64,000 bases of DNA from Eutreptiella sp. 'Long Island Sound 2002' (GCA_964036045.1 OZ038382.1:153462961-153526960), one strand, 5' to 3'; counted from the first letter of the stretch, positions 1-12,191 are shown. Translations and numbers: made by a program. The notes: generated from the letters alone by a model not told the origin.

Positions 1-1820
1 ATCCTCCAGCTTTTGAAAAGCACTGTGATTGCTACGTCCCTCTGGAGGAGCACCGCGGGCCCTGCACACGATGCCACAGGGTTTGGGGACAGTCAGTTCC
101 TGGGGGCCATCGGGGGATAGGGAAGGGAGAGGCATCTTCAGCGTAGGCAAATACCCCCTTCCTCCCCCGCGAGAACAACAGGAGAAGCACTGAAAATGAA
201 GGAAACAGCGCCCCCTGTTGTTGTGACAAGGGCACTGTCGATGCGCACCCTCAGAAGGCACCAGTGGCACTACCCCAGTGCCCGGTCAATGTATGAAGAC
301 CAGCACAGCTGGACAACCAGACATGGGGCAACAAGTGGCAGGACAGCTATCAGCATCCCCAAAATACCATCCTCACAAATCACAGAGAACACTGATTCAT
401 CCCCAGAAAATGGTAGCCCCAAATTCCGAGGTTCCAAAGATTGCGGAAACAGGTCAGCCCATTTAGGTCCCGCATGCTGTGCGTACAGGGGTCGGCGCAG
501 AAGCAGGACGTGGCAGAGCAACCGTGATGCCCCCCAAGCCTCACCCTTAGTGTACACGGCGCGAGAGAAGGACCCGCGCTAAGGGCTCAGGTGTCTTCAC
601 TATGGCCCTCCCGTGCCCCTTCCAAAAGTTGCAGACACAACACCTTGTGTTGTTCCGACAGGGGCATTGTTCTGGCAGGGGGGGGGGGGGCTAGGAGCAG
701 CAATGCTGTCTTTTTATAGACACAGAAGCCTGCCTCTGCGCAAAGGTGGACGATTTCGCTGTAAACAAAGCGGGCGCCGAAGATGACCCCGCAGTCATTT
801 TGACACTTGAATACCCCTGATGCCCCCAATCAGCGAATGACTAGTCAGGAGAGTAGATCCAGCGCCACCAGCGGCGCACCCCAGAGCAATCTTTCAGGAG
901 TGCACAATTGCTTGTGACACATCACCCCTGTGAGTGATTGCCAGTGGACAGACCCCCCCCTGTGGGCGTCCTGGGGGCAGGGGGCTGGGGAAGGGGGTCC
1001 CGGACATCCCAATGTACATACCTCACAATGATCAGCGTAGTGAATACTGTGGGGATGTAATGTTCCTCAAATTCTGTTCAGGGCCTGCGGTGCTGGGCGT
1101 TTTTGATGCCCAGTTTTCATGATTTTCATGGCGCTGGTTGCTTGGAACTTTCTGTCCTGGCAACCCCAATGGCTGAACAGCACAACACCCTGGACGGCAC
1201 ATACAGCAGCCCACTATCGTGGCAGAGAAGGATTACAAGGCTCGGGATCACTCCACTGCAGGCTAAGGCCCCTCCCGAAGGGGCCACATCCGGTGAACGG
1301 CACTGCAGAGCACGGGGGTCAGACGGGACTAATCCCAACCAAAAGCGACACGACACTACTGGTGACAGGATGACTCACATGCCAAAGGATCCTCCCGCAC
1401 CTTGAGCCGTAGAGGGGACCCATAATGTATCGGCACAACTCTTCCAATTCATAGAGAGACGGCCTTGCCCTCATAAAAAAAAAGATGTCGGTGGGTAGCA
1501 GCAGCAAACACTGTGTAAATACAAATTGAGTTCACAGATGAACTGAACCAGCTCCCCTATCAAGCGCAGATCCTACTGCTCCCCATTCCCTCCCCGACCT
1601 CCCACCATGTACTGCTCCACCACCGGGGCAGTGAGGAAAGGGGGCACAGAAAGGGAGTGATTCGTTGATTGGCCAGAGTGTGCAGGTACAGGTGTGCCCA
1701 TTACAAAGCACAAGGCGTTTGTGATTTGGCATTGCGTACAGTGAAGCAAAAGCTTCGCGGAATACCTGTGGTGATGGGCGACATGCGAAAGGCACACCGA
1801 AGAAAGGACTAGTTCAGTCC
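1..1820. other. Non-array flanking DNA, no gene recognised
   Basis: I see no supported gene, RNA gene or repeat family here. Reading frames are all short (the longest ATG or alternative-start frame is about 128 codons, at 196-582), overlap on both strands, and give proteins with no recognisable domain or motif. The base composition is mixed, with short G and C runs and a 13-base G run at 678-690. The DNA does not resemble the satellite unit. It could be intergenic DNA or a decayed element; I cannot tell which. Confidence 0.6.
678..690 (+). repeat. 13-base G homopolymer
   Basis: An uninterrupted run of 13 G lies between two otherwise unremarkable segments. It is a site of probable length variation and of sequencing uncertainty. 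On its own it is not a G-quadruplex array, because only one run is present. Confidence 0.9.
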
Positions 1821-2070
1821 GTAATAAAACAGCCCATCGACTCTCCAGGACGGCGATGCCATCGGAGGATGCTGAGGAGGGTCAAAACCCATGGGGGGGG
1901 GGTAGAAAAAAATTCCTGGTACCGGCGTACAGCTTTTTTTTTGGGGGGTACCCCCCAAAGGGGGGGGGTACAAACAAAAAATTCGCACGAAAAATTTTTC
2001 GGACCCCAAAAGCTGAAATTTCCTTAACTCTACCCCACGTGTTTGGGTTTGGAAGGTGCAAGGAGGATAT
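1821..2070. repeat. Homopolymer-rich block with two perfect palindromes
   Basis: This block alternates G, A, T and C homopolymers. Two perfect 14-bp palindromes are visible: six G, TA, six C at 1943-1956, and C-G-A5-T5-C-G at 1988-2001. The order of A/T run, G/C run and a GGACCCC-like tail loosely resembles the hypervariable part of the satellite unit, so it may be a decayed satellite remnant. I hold that only weakly, because the flanking sequence does not align. Confidence 0.55.
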
Positions 2071-2528
2071 TTTTCAAGGTAACCAGTGTGGGGGTCCTGC
2101 ACTGTCCCCTTGGCTTGCATGCCCTGTGGGCGGGCAGACGGGGTTCTGCGACCCGTGTGTCCCGGGTGCAGTTGGTGCGAGCGTGTGGACCCCGCACCAG
2201 CCCCACAGCGTGTGCGCCCTTGTAGGCTGGCGCTGCTCGCTGTGGGGGTGGCGGAGGGCGTCCCCGGGGGGGGGGGTGCCTTTCACCATCTCAGGTCAGG
2301 CTCTTCCCCTCCCCCGACCGCCCGCCCTCCCGCCGGGCTGTCGGGGTCCGCTACCTATGTGCTGTGAGCGCGGGTGTGCGGGTGTGGGGGCCCAGCACTG
2401 TCCCCTTGGCCTGCACGCCCTGTGGGGGCTGCGTGCCGCAGGGGTGGTGGGGGGCCGTCCCCGGGGGGGGGGTGGCCTGCCACCGTTGTGAGGGGCGTCT
2501 GGTGTCAGGCGCTGTCCCTCCCCCGGTC
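2071..2528. repeat. GC-rich DNA with imperfect internal duplication
   Basis: Two stretches beginning near 2086 and 2382 share the same order of short words: a GTGTGGGGG start, then CACTGTCCCCTTGG, then a GCCCTGTGGG end. A second related pair, CGTCCCC followed by a long G run, starts near 2260 and 2456. The spacings (about 296 and 196 bp) differ, so this is a degenerate duplication with internal change and not a clean tandem repeat. Frames open across it (for example 1856-2491, plus strand) are driven by GC content and encode low-complexity Gly/Pro/Cys-rich peptide, so I do not call a gene. Confidence 0.6.
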
Positions 2529-2680
2529 GCTTCGCCGCTTGCCCCAGGGGGCCCCCCTCCGGTCGCATTGTGCACGTCGTAAAAAAGGGGTAAACGCCAC
2601 CAGTTTTGAGATATTTGGGGCGCAAGTTGCAAAGAATAAAGGGATCGGAGAGAAATTCCACCATAGCTGGTCCGGGAGAG
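2529..2680 (-). repeat. Isolated truncated satellite copy outside the array
   Basis: This 152-bp segment matches the satellite from the GC core (CTTCGCCGCTTGCCC) through the site GATATTTGGGGCGCAAG to TCCGGGAGAG, after which the match stops abruptly. It has the same orientation as the left array but is separated from it by about 1.15 kb of unrelated DNA. Small differences from array units (for example an extra C in the GCCCC run, and GTGCACGTCG for GAGCACGTCG) suggest an older copy. It may mark a former array edge or a translocated fragment. Confidence 0.9.
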
Positions 2681-3260
2681 GTAGGGTAGGTAGGTATCTT
2701 CGGCAGCTCGGGATGCCTCCTTTGACATTGCTGGAAGAAGGTCTTACCAAGGGGACGTCCTGTCCCTCCCACTGCCCTATGTCAGGTGCCTCTTGAGCCG
2801 CTCCGCATGTGCTTGTGAAGGCATTGTCGCGGCCACCGGGTCCATGTGTCCCAGGTGGGAGGGTGTCCCCACATGTGTCCATGGGTAGGGCCACATGCCC
2901 CCTCCTTTGGGCGGCAGCTCTGGGGGGCTGCCCAGCCGTGTGGAGTATCTCTCACCACAAGGGGTATTGCTCCCGCTTGTCTACGGTACGGCCGCCTCAC
3001 CCTTGTGGCTTGAGTTGCGGGGCCACTCTGCTTGGCAGGTGACCCCCTCCTGGACTGTGTACCGGCTCGCCTGTCAACGGTTGCTTCCATGGCTCCGGGT
3101 GACGTTTGCCATGGTCCCCGATGCAGCCTGGCCGGGCTCGGACCAGTGGCCTTGGAGTACCGCTCCTGCCACTGGCCCGGTGGGTCGGCTGGGTCGCCCC
3201 AGTGCGTCCGACCCATGGGGTATTGGTTCTTTCCTGTCCCTCGGCCGCCCTACGTGTGTG
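2681..3260. other. Non-satellite spacer, no gene recognised
   Basis: GC-rich DNA between the stray satellite fragment and the minisatellite. I see no conserved motif, RNA gene or credible reading frame. Frames that cross it (3032-3910 plus, 2782-3216 minus) run into the minisatellite, the poly-T tract or GC-rich repeats and give biased peptide. Confidence 0.5.
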
Positions 3261-3455
3261 CAGTGTCCTGGGCCGCTGGGCTCCTGTTCACCGGTGTGCC
3301 CGCGCGGTTTGCTGTGGTGCGTCTGCGGTGTCCTGGGGCAGCTGGCTCCTGTTCACCGGTGTGCTCGCTCGGTGTGTTGTGTTGCATGTGCGGTGTCCTG
3401 GGCCACTGGGCTCCTGTTCACCGGTGTGCGTGCTGTGTGCGGTGCGCGTGTGCCA
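3261..3455 (+). repeat. 65-bp minisatellite, three copies
   Basis: Copies start at 3261, 3326 and 3391, each opening with C(A/G)GTGTCCTGGG and containing CTCCTGTTCACCGGTGTG. The period is exactly 65 bp between starts. The first part of each copy is the most alike, and the second part diverges. Because 65 is not a multiple of three, each copy is read in a different frame; the apparent Cys-rich peptides that cross it are the same DNA translated in successive frames. I take it as non-coding. Confidence 0.9.
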
Positions 3456-3488
3456 TGGGTGGTTGTGTCCCTCCTCCTCCCCCCCTAA

Positions 3489-3587
3489 TTTTCGTTTTTT
3501 TTTTCTTGTTTTTTTTTCTTTTTTTTTTTTACTTGCTTTTTTTTTTTTTTTTTGGGAAAAAAAAGAAAAAACAAAAAAGAGAAAAAC
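3489..3587 (+). repeat. Long T-rich tract followed by A-rich tract
   Basis: About 65 bases of nearly pure T (with a few C, A and G interruptions) end at 3553. Three G follow, then about 30 bases of A with a few G and C. The two halves are roughly complementary and could fold back. Such a tract could be a retroposon tail, a polypyrimidine signal or simple slippage; nothing adjacent decides between them. Confidence 0.85.
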
Positions 3588-3828
3588 AGGGGCGCGCGTA
3601 CACTGCAGGCACAGGCATGGGCAGCTGGTGCGGCGGTGCAATAGCGTTGTGTCCTCTGGCGTGTGTCGTCGGTGCTGTGGCGGCGGTCGCGCCCAAGGGG
3701 TGCGGCTCGCGCGTCCTGATGTACACGGGCTTGGGTCAGGGTGGGTTTGGTGAGGTGTCTCTTTGCTTCTGGAGCTGGCTGGTTAGGCGGCTGTGTGGGC
3801 TGTGGGTGTGGGCTGTGGTTACGTTGTT
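3588..3828. other. Short unique spacer up to the array edge
   Basis: GC-rich DNA with no recognised feature. It ends where the satellite begins, at CTGGGCAACGGCAAAGGGCC. No target-site duplication or transition sequence is visible at this edge. Confidence 0.5.
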
Positions 3829-6800
3829 CCCTGGGCAACGGCAAAGGGCCACACCCCTTGGGACGGGGCTTCGCCGCTTGCCCAAGGGGGCCCCCCTCCG
3901 GTCGCATTGAGCACGTCGTAAAAAAGGGGTAAACGCCACCAGTTTTGAGATATTTGGGGCGCAAGTTGCAAGGAATAAAGGGATCGGAGAGAAAATCCAC
4001 CATAGCTGGTCTCGGAGAGTCCGATGCGTGGGAGCACCTGGGCGCCAAAGTGATCGTACTGGCTTGTTGGACTTTTTCAGTCACCAAAACATGCAAACTA
4101 GCAGAAACAATCATCGTAAACGTGTTCTGCCACTTCTCACGATCGTTTTGAGTATATGTGAGGCCGTTTTTTTGGGCCGTTTAGCATCATTTATGACATG
4201 AATACAGAAAACTCCTGAGTTTGGGTGATTTTGATGATGGCATGGCCGGAAAAAATTTTTTTTCGGGGGGGGGTCCAAAAAATGCAAATTTTTTTTTTCG
4301 CATTTTTGGGTACTATTTGATGTGGACTTTGCAATGAAAGCAAAAAAAAAGGGGGTGCGCATACCAGTTTGGAGATATGGGCCTTGCAAAAATTCGGTCC
4401 AAGAGGGTTGGAAACTTTGTTTTGCCGTTTTCTCCGTTTTTTTTCTCGGCACAGGGGTGCACCCACACCCACCACCGACCACGTATTGGTGCCAAACCAA
4501 CCTCAAGTATGATTTTTGGGGGTTAGGGACAACATGGCCCCACCAACCGCTTAAAAAGGCAGGGTGGCTTGCCCCCTGGGCAACGGCAAAGGGCCGCACC
4601 CCTTGGGACGGGGCTTCGCCTCTTGCCCAAGGGGGCCCCCCTCCGGTCGCATTGAGCACGTCGTAAAAAAGGGGTAAACGCCACCAGTTTTGAGATATTT
4701 GGGGCGCAAGTTGCAAGGAATAAAGGGATCGGAGAGAAATTCCACCATAGCTGGTCCGGGAGAGTCCGATGCGTGGGAGCACCTGGGCGCCAAAGTGATC
4801 GTACTGGCTTGTTGGACTTTTTCAGTCACCAAAACATGCAAACTAGCAAAAACAATCATCGTAAACGTGTTCTGCCACTTCTCACGATCGTTTTGAGTAT
4901 ATGTGAGGCCGTTTTTTGGGCCGTTTAGCATCATTTATGACATGAATACAGAAAACTCCTGAGTTTGGGTGATTTTGATGATGGCATGGCCGGAAAATTT
5001 TTTTTTCGGGGGGGGGGGTCCAAAAATGCAAAATTTTTTTTCCCTTTTTTTGGGTACTATTTGATGTGGACTTTTATAATGAAAGCAAAAAAACAGGGGG
5101 TGCGCATACCAGTTTGGAGATATGGGCCTTGCAAAAACTCGGTCCAAGAGGGTTGGAAACTTTGTTTTGCCGTTTTCTCCGTTTTTTTTTCTCGGCACAG
5201 GGGTGCACCCACACCCACCACCGACCACGTATTGGTGCCAAACCAACCTCAAATATGATTTTTGGGGGTTAGGGACAACGTGGCCCCACCAACCGCCCAA
5301 AAATGCAGGGTGGCTTGCCCCCTGGGCAACGGCAAAGGGCCGCACCCCTTGGGACGGGGCTTCGCCGCTTGCCCAAGGGGGCCCCCCTCCGGTCGCATTG
5401 AGCACGTCGTAAAAAAGGGGTAAACGCCACCAGTTTTGAGATATTTGGGGCGCAAGTTGCAAGGAATAAAGGGATCGGAGAGAAATTCCACCATAGCTGG
5501 TCCGGGAGAGTCCGATGCGTGGGAGCACCTGGGCGCCAAAGTGATCGTACTGGCTTGTTGGACTTTTTCAGTCACCAAAATATGCAAACTAGCAGGAACA
5601 ATCATCGTAAACGTGTTCTGCCACTTCTCACGATCGTTTTGAGTATATGTGAGGCCGTTTTTTGGGCCGTTTAGCATCATTTATGACATGAATACAGAAA
5701 ACTCCTGAGTTTGGGTGATTTTGATGATGGCATGGCCGGAAAAAAAAGTTTTTCGGGGGGGGGTCCAAAAAATGCAAAAATTTTTTTTTCCTTTTTTTGG
5801 GTACTATTTGATGTGGACTTTTATAATGAAAGCAAAAAAAAAAGGGGGTGCGCATACCAGTTTGGAGATATGGGCCTTGCAAAAATTTGGTCCAAGAGGG
5901 TTGGCAACTTTGTTTTGCCGTTTTCTCCGTTTTTTTTCTCGGCACAGGGGTGCACCCACACCCACCACCGACCACGTATTGGTGCCAAACCAACCTCAAA
6001 TATGATTTTTGGGGGTTAGGGACAACATGGCCCCACCAACCGCCCAAAAATGCAGGGTGGCTTGCCCCCTGTGCAACGGCAAAGGGCCGCACCCCTTGGG
6101 ACGGGGCTTCGCCGCTTGCCCAAGGGGGCCCCCTGCGGTCGCATTGAGCACGTCGTAAAAAAGGGGTAAACACCACCAGTTTTCAGATATTTGGGGCGCA
6201 AGTTGCAAGGAAGGAAGGGATCGGAGAGAAATTCCACCATAGCTGGTCCGGGAGAGTCCGATGCGTGGGAGCACCTGGGCGCCAAAGTGATCGTACTGGC
6301 TTGTTGGACTTTTTAAGTCACCAAAACATGCAAACTAGCAGGAACAATCATCGTAAACGTGTTCTGCCACTTCTCACGATCGTTTTGAGTATATGTGAGG
6401 CCGTTCTTTGGGCCGTTTAGCATCATTTATGAGATGAATACAGAAAACTCCTGAGTTTGGGTGATTTTGATGATGGCATGGCTGGAAAAACTTTTTTCGG
6501 GGGGGGGGGGGTCCAAAAAAAGCGAAAATTTTTTTTTTCGCATTTTTGGGTACTATTTGATGTGGACTTTTAGAATGAAAGCAAAAAAAAAAGGGGGTGC
6601 GCAAAGCAGTTTGGAGATATGGGCCTTGCAAAAATTCGGTCCAAGAGGGTTGGAAACTTTGTTTTGCCGTTTTCTCTGGTTTTTTTTCTCGGCACAGGGG
6701 TGCACCCACACCCACGACCGACCACGTATTGGTGCCAAACCAACCTCAAATATGATTTTTGGGGGTTAGGGACAACATGGCCCCACCTGGCGCCCAAAAA

Positions 6801-9800
6801 TGCAGGGTGGCTTGCCCCCTGGGCAACGGCAAAGGGACGCACCCCTTGGGACGGGGCTTCACCGCTTGCCCAAGGGGGCCCCCCTCCGGTCGCATTGAGC
6901 ACGTCGTAAAAAAGGGGTAAACGCCACCAGTTTTGAGATATCTGGGGCGCAAGTTGCAAGGAATAAAGGGATCGGAGAGAAATTCCACCATAGCTGGTCC
7001 GGGAGAGTCCGATGCGTGGGAGCACCTGGGCGCCAAAGTGATCGTACTGGCTTGTTGGACTTTTTCAGTCACCAGAACATGCAAACTAGCAGAAACAATC
7101 ATCGTAAACGTGTTCTGCCACTTCTCACGATCGTTTTGAGTATATGTGAGGGCGTTTTTTGGGCCGTTTAGCATCATTTATGACATGAATACAGAAAACT
7201 CCTGAGTTTGGGTGATTTTGATGATGGCATGGCCGGAAAAAAAAAGTTTTTGGGGGGGGGGTCCAAAAAATGCCAAAATTTCTTTTTCGCATTTTTGGGT
7301 ACTATTTGATGTGGACTTTTATAATGAAAGCAAAAACAAATGGGGTGCGCATACCAGTTTGGAGATATGGGCCTTGCAAAAATTCGGTCCAAAAAGGTTG
7401 GAAACTTTGTTTTGCCGTTTTCTCCGTTTTTTTTTCTCGGCACAGGGGTGCACCCACACCCACCACCGACCACGTATTGGTGCGAAGCCAACCTCAAATA
7501 TGATTTTTGGGGGTTAGGCACAACATGGCCCCACCAACGGCCCAAAAATGCAGGGTGGCTTGCCCCCTGGGCAACGGCAAAGGGCCGCACCCCTTGGGAC
7601 GGGGCTTCGCCGCTTGCCCAAGGGGGCCCCCCTCCGGTCGCATTGAGCACGTCGTAAAAAAGGGGTAAACGCCACCAGTTTTGAGATATTTGGGGCGCAA
7701 GTTGCAAGGAATAAAGGGATCGGAGAGAAATTCCACCATAGCTGGTCCGGGAGAGTCCGATGCGTGGGAGCACCTGGGCGCCAAAGTGATCGTACTGGCT
7801 TGTTGGACTTGTTCAGTCACCAAAACATGCAAACTAGCAGAAACAATCATCGTAAACGTGTTCTGCCACTTCTCACGATCGCTTTGGGTATGTGTGAGGC
7901 CGTTTTTTGGGCCGTTTAGCATCATTTATGACATGAATACAGAAAACACCTGAGTTTGGGTGATTTTGATGATGGCATGGCCGGAAAAAAAAAGCTTTTC
8001 GGGGGGGGGGGTCCAAAAAATGCCAAAATGTTTTTCGCATTTTTGGGTACTATTTGATGTGGACTTTTATAATGAAAGCAAAAAAAAATGGGGTGCGCGT
8101 ACCAGTTTGGAGATATGGGCCTTGCAAAAATTCGGTCCAAGAGGGCTGGAAACTTTGTTTTGCCGTTTTCTCCGTTTTTTTTTCTCGGCACAGGGGTGCA
8201 CCCACACCCACCACCGACCACGTATTGGTGCCAAACCAACCTCAAATATGATTTTTGGGGGTTAGGGACAACATGGCTCCACCAACCGCCGAAAAATGCA
8301 GGGTGGCTTGCCCCCTGGGCAACGGCAAAGGGCCGCACCCCTTGGGACGGGGCTTCGCCGCTTGCCCAAGGGGGCCCCCCTCCGGTCGCATTGAGCACGT
8401 CGTAAAAAAGGGGTAAACACCACCAGTTTTCAGATATTTGGGGCGCAAGTTGCAAGGAATACAGGGATCGGAGAGAAATTCCACCATAGCTGGTCCGGGA
8501 GAGTCCGATGCGTGGGAGCACCTGGGCGCCAAAGTGATCGTACTGGCTTGTTGGACTTTTTCAGTCACCAAAACATGCAAACTAGCAGAAACAATCATCG
8601 TAAACGTGTTCTGCCACTTCTCACGATCATTTTGAGTATATGTGAGGGCATTTTTTGGGCCGTTTAGCATCATTTATGAGATGAATACAGAAAACACCTG
8701 AGTTTGGGTGATTTTGATGATGGCATGGCCGGAAAAAATTTTTTTTCGGGGGGAGGGGGGTCCAAAAAAAAGCGAATTTTTGCGCTTTTCTTGGGTACTA
8801 TTTGATGTGTACTTTGCAATGAAAGCAAAAAAAAAAGGGGGTGCGCATACCAGTTTGGAGATACGGGCCTTGCAACACTTCGGTCCAAGAGGGTTGGAAA
8901 CTTTGTTTTGCCGTTTTCTCCGTTCTTTTTTCTCGGCACAGGGGTGCACCCACACCCACCACCGACCACGTATTGGTGCCAAACCAACCTCAAATATGAT
9001 TTTTGGGGGTTAGGGACAACATGGCCCCACCAACGGCCCAAAAATGCAGGGTGGCTTGCCCCCTGGGCAACGGCAAAGGGCCGCCCCCCTTGGGACGGGG
9101 CTTCGCCGCTTGCCCAAGGGGCCCCCCTCCGGTCGCATTGAGCACGTCGTAAAAAAGGGGTAAACGCCACCAGTTTTCAGATATTTGGGGCGCAAGTTGC
9201 AAGGAATAAAGGGATCGGAGAGAAATTCCACCATAGCTGGTCCGGGAGAGTCCGATGCGTGGGAGCACCTGGGCGCCAAAGTGATCGTACTGGCTTGTTG
9301 GACTTTTCAGTCACCAAAACATGCAAACTAGCAGAAACAATCATCGTAAACGTGTTCTGCCACTTCTCACGATCGTTTTGAGTATATGTGAGGGCGTTTT
9401 TTGGGCCGTTTAGCATCATTTATGAGATGAATACAGAAAACTCCCGAGTTTGGGTGATTTTGATGATGGCATGGCCGGAAAAAATTTTTTTTCGGGGGGC
9501 GGGGGGTCCAAAAAAAAGCGAAATTTTGTTTCCGCTTCTCTTGGGTACTATTTGATGTGGACTTTGCAATGAAAGCAAAAAAAAAGGGGGTGCGCATACC
9601 AGTTTGGAGATATGGGCCTTGCAACAATTCGGTCCAAAAGGGTTGGAACTTTGTTTTGCCGTTTTCTCCGTTTTTTTTTCTCGGCACAGGGGTGCACCCA
9701 CACCCACGACCGACCACGTATTGGTGCCAAACCAACCTCAAATATGATTTTTGGGGGTTAGGGACAACATGGCCCCACCACGCGCCAAAAAATGCAGGGT

Positions 9801-12190
9801 GGCTTGCCCCCTGGGCAACGGCAAAGGGCCGCACCCCTTGGGACGGGGCTTCGCCGCTTGCCCAAGGGGGCCCCCCTCCGGTCGCATTGAGCACGTCGTA
9901 AAAAAGGGGTAAACGCCACCAGTTTTGAGATATTTGGGGCGCAAGTTGCAAGGAATAAAGGGATCGGAGAGAAATTCCACCATAGCTGGTCCGAGAGAGT
10001 CCGATGCGTGGGAGCACCTGGGCGCCAAAGTGATTGTACTGGCTTGTTGGACTTTTTCAGTCACCAAAACATGCAAACTAGCAGAAACAATCATCGTAAA
10101 CGTGTTCTTCCACTTCTCACGATCGTTCTGAGTATATGTGAGGCCGTTTTTTGGGCCGTTTAGCATCATTTATGACATGAATACAGAAAACTCCTGAGTT
10201 TGGGTGATTTTGATGATGGCATGGCCGGAAAAAATTTTTTTTCTGGGGGGGGGTCCAAAAGATGCCAAATTTTTCTTTTCGCATTCTTGGGTACTATTTG
10301 ATGTGGACTTTGCAATGAAAGCAAAAAAAAAGGGGCTGCGCATACCAGTTTGGAGATATGGGCCTTGCAAAAAATCGGTCCAAGAGGGTTGGAAACTTTG
10401 TTTTGCCGTTTTCTCCGTTTTTTCTTCTCGGCACAGGGGTGCACCCACACCCACCACCGACCACGTATTGGTGCCAAACCAACCTCAAATATGATTTTTG
10501 GGGGTTAGGGACAACGTGGCCCCACCAACCGCCCAAAAATGCAGGGTGGCTTGCCCCCTGGGCAACGGCAAAGGGCCGCACCCCTTGGGACGGGGCTTCG
10601 CCGCTTGCCCAAGGGGGCCCCCCTCCGGTCGCATAGAGCACGTCGTAAAAAAGGGGTAAATGCCACCAGTTTTCAGATATTTGGGGCGCAAGTTGCAAGG
10701 AATAAAGGGATCGGAGACAAATTGGGCCATAGCTGGTCCGGGAGAGTCCGATGCGTGGGAGCACCTGGGCGCCAAAGTGATCGTACTGGCTTGTTGGACT
10801 TTTTCAGTCACCAAAACATGCAAACTAGCAGAAACAATCATCGTAAACGTGTTCTGCCACTTCTCACGATCGTTTTGAGTATATGTGAGGCCGTTTTTTG
10901 GATTGTTTAGCATCATTTACGACATGAATACAGAAAACTCCTGAGTTTGGGTGATTTTGATGATGGCATGGCCGGAAAAAAATGTTTACAGGGGGGGGGG
11001 TCCAAAAAAAGCGGAATTTTTTCTGCTTTTTTGGGTACTATTTGATGTGGACTTTGCAATGAAAGCAAAAAAAAGGGGGGTGCGCATACCAGTTTGGAGA
11101 TATGGGCCTTGCAAAAATTCGGTCCAAGAGGGTTGGAAACTTTGTTTTGCCGTTTTCTCTGGTTTTTTTTCTCGGCACAGGGGTGCACCCACACCCACGA
11201 CCGACCACGTATTGGTGCCAAACCAACCTCAAATATGATTTTTGGCGGTTAGGGACAACATGGCCCCACCACGCGCCCAAAAATGCAGGGTGGCTTGCCC
11301 CCTGGGCAACGGCAAAGGGCCGCACCCCTTGGGACGGGGCTTCACCGCTTGCCCAAGGGGGCCCCCCTCCGGTCGCATTGAGCACGTCGTAAAAAAGGGG
11401 TAAACGCCACCAGTTTTGAGATATTTGGGGCGCAAGTTGCAAGGAATAAAGGGATCGGAGAGAAATTCCACCATAGCTGGTCCGGGAGAGTCCGATGCGT
11501 GGGAGCACCTGGGCGCCAAAGTGATCGTACTGGCTTGTTGGACTTTTTCAGTCACCAAAACATGCAAACTAACAGAAACAATCATCGTAAACGTGTTCTG
11601 CCACTTCTCACGATCGTCTTGAGTATATGTGAGGCCGTTTTTTGGGCCGTTTAGCATCATTTATGAGATGAATACAGAAAACTCCTGAGTTTGGGTGATT
11701 TTGATGATGGCATGGCCGGAAAAACTTTTTTTTTCGGGGGGGGGTCCAAGAAAAGCGAAATTTTTTTTCGCTTTTTTGGGTACTATTTGATGTGGACTTT
11801 GCAATGAAAGCAAAAAAAAAGGGGGTGCGCATACCAGTTTGGAGATATGGCCCTTGCAAAAACTCGGTCCAAGAGGGTTGGAAACTTTTTTTTGCCGTTT
11901 TCTCCGTTTTTTTTTCTCGGCACAGGGGTGCACCCACACCCACCACCGACCACGTATTGGTGCCAAACCAACCTCAAATATGATTCTTGGGGGTTAGGGA
12001 CAACATGGCCCCACCAACCGCCCAAAAATGCAGGGTAGCTTGCCCCCTGGACAACGGCAAAGGGCCGCACCCCTTGGGACGGGGCTTTGCCGCTTGCCCA
12101 AGGGGGCCCCCCTCCGGTCGCATTGAGCACGTCGTAAAAAAGGGGTAAACGCCACCAGTTTTGAGATATTTGGGGCGCAAGTTGCAAGGA
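3829..12190 (-). repeat. Left satellite array, about 11.2 units of 744-751 bp, minus orientation
   Basis: The unit landmark (reverse complement of atgatgctaaacggccc) ends at 4190, 4934, 5680, 6426, 7177, 7925, 8673, 9419, 10169, 10916 and 11660, giving ten full periods of 744-751 bp and partial units at both ends. Units differ from each other by scattered substitutions and mostly by length changes in the A/T, G and C homopolymers. The left edge is abrupt at 3829, inside the GC core. The right edge is the inversion at 12190. Subgroup variants recur, such as CACGACCGACC for CACCACCGACC in the units covering about 6710, 9700 and 11200. Confidence 0.97.
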
Positions 12191-12191
12191 C
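12190..12191. other. Inversion junction inside the satellite array
   Basis: Left of this point the DNA reads as minus-orientation satellite up to GCAAGTTGCAAGGA. Right of it the DNA reads as plus-orientation satellite from CAAAGTTTCCAACCC. Measured from the same landmark, the left arm stops about 530 bp into its unit and the right arm starts about 230 bp from its landmark, so the arms meet about 300 bp out of phase. One base at 12191 fits neither arm. The join could be a true inversion or fold-back event, or an assembly join. Confidence 0.93.

Noticed and set aside
1856-2491. 211-codon frame on the plus strand and overlapping minus-strand frames
   Set aside because: The GC-rich, duplicated DNA has few stop codons. 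The predicted peptides are low-complexity and open on both strands, with no motif.
3489-3600. Polypyrimidine tract plus AG as a trans-splicing acceptor, suggesting a kinetoplastid
   Set aside because: No coding sequence follows it, and such tracts are common by slippage. It is not enough to assign an organism or a splice site.
3032-3910. 292-codon frame on the plus strand
   Set aside because: It runs through the 65-bp minisatellite, the poly-T/poly-A tract and into the satellite, giving poly-Phe and Lys-rich peptide. It is a composition artefact.
3829-12190. CRISPR-like or bacterial direct-repeat array
   Set aside because: The repeat unit is about 745 bp with no short repeat and spacer pattern, and there are no cas genes or prokaryotic gene signals.
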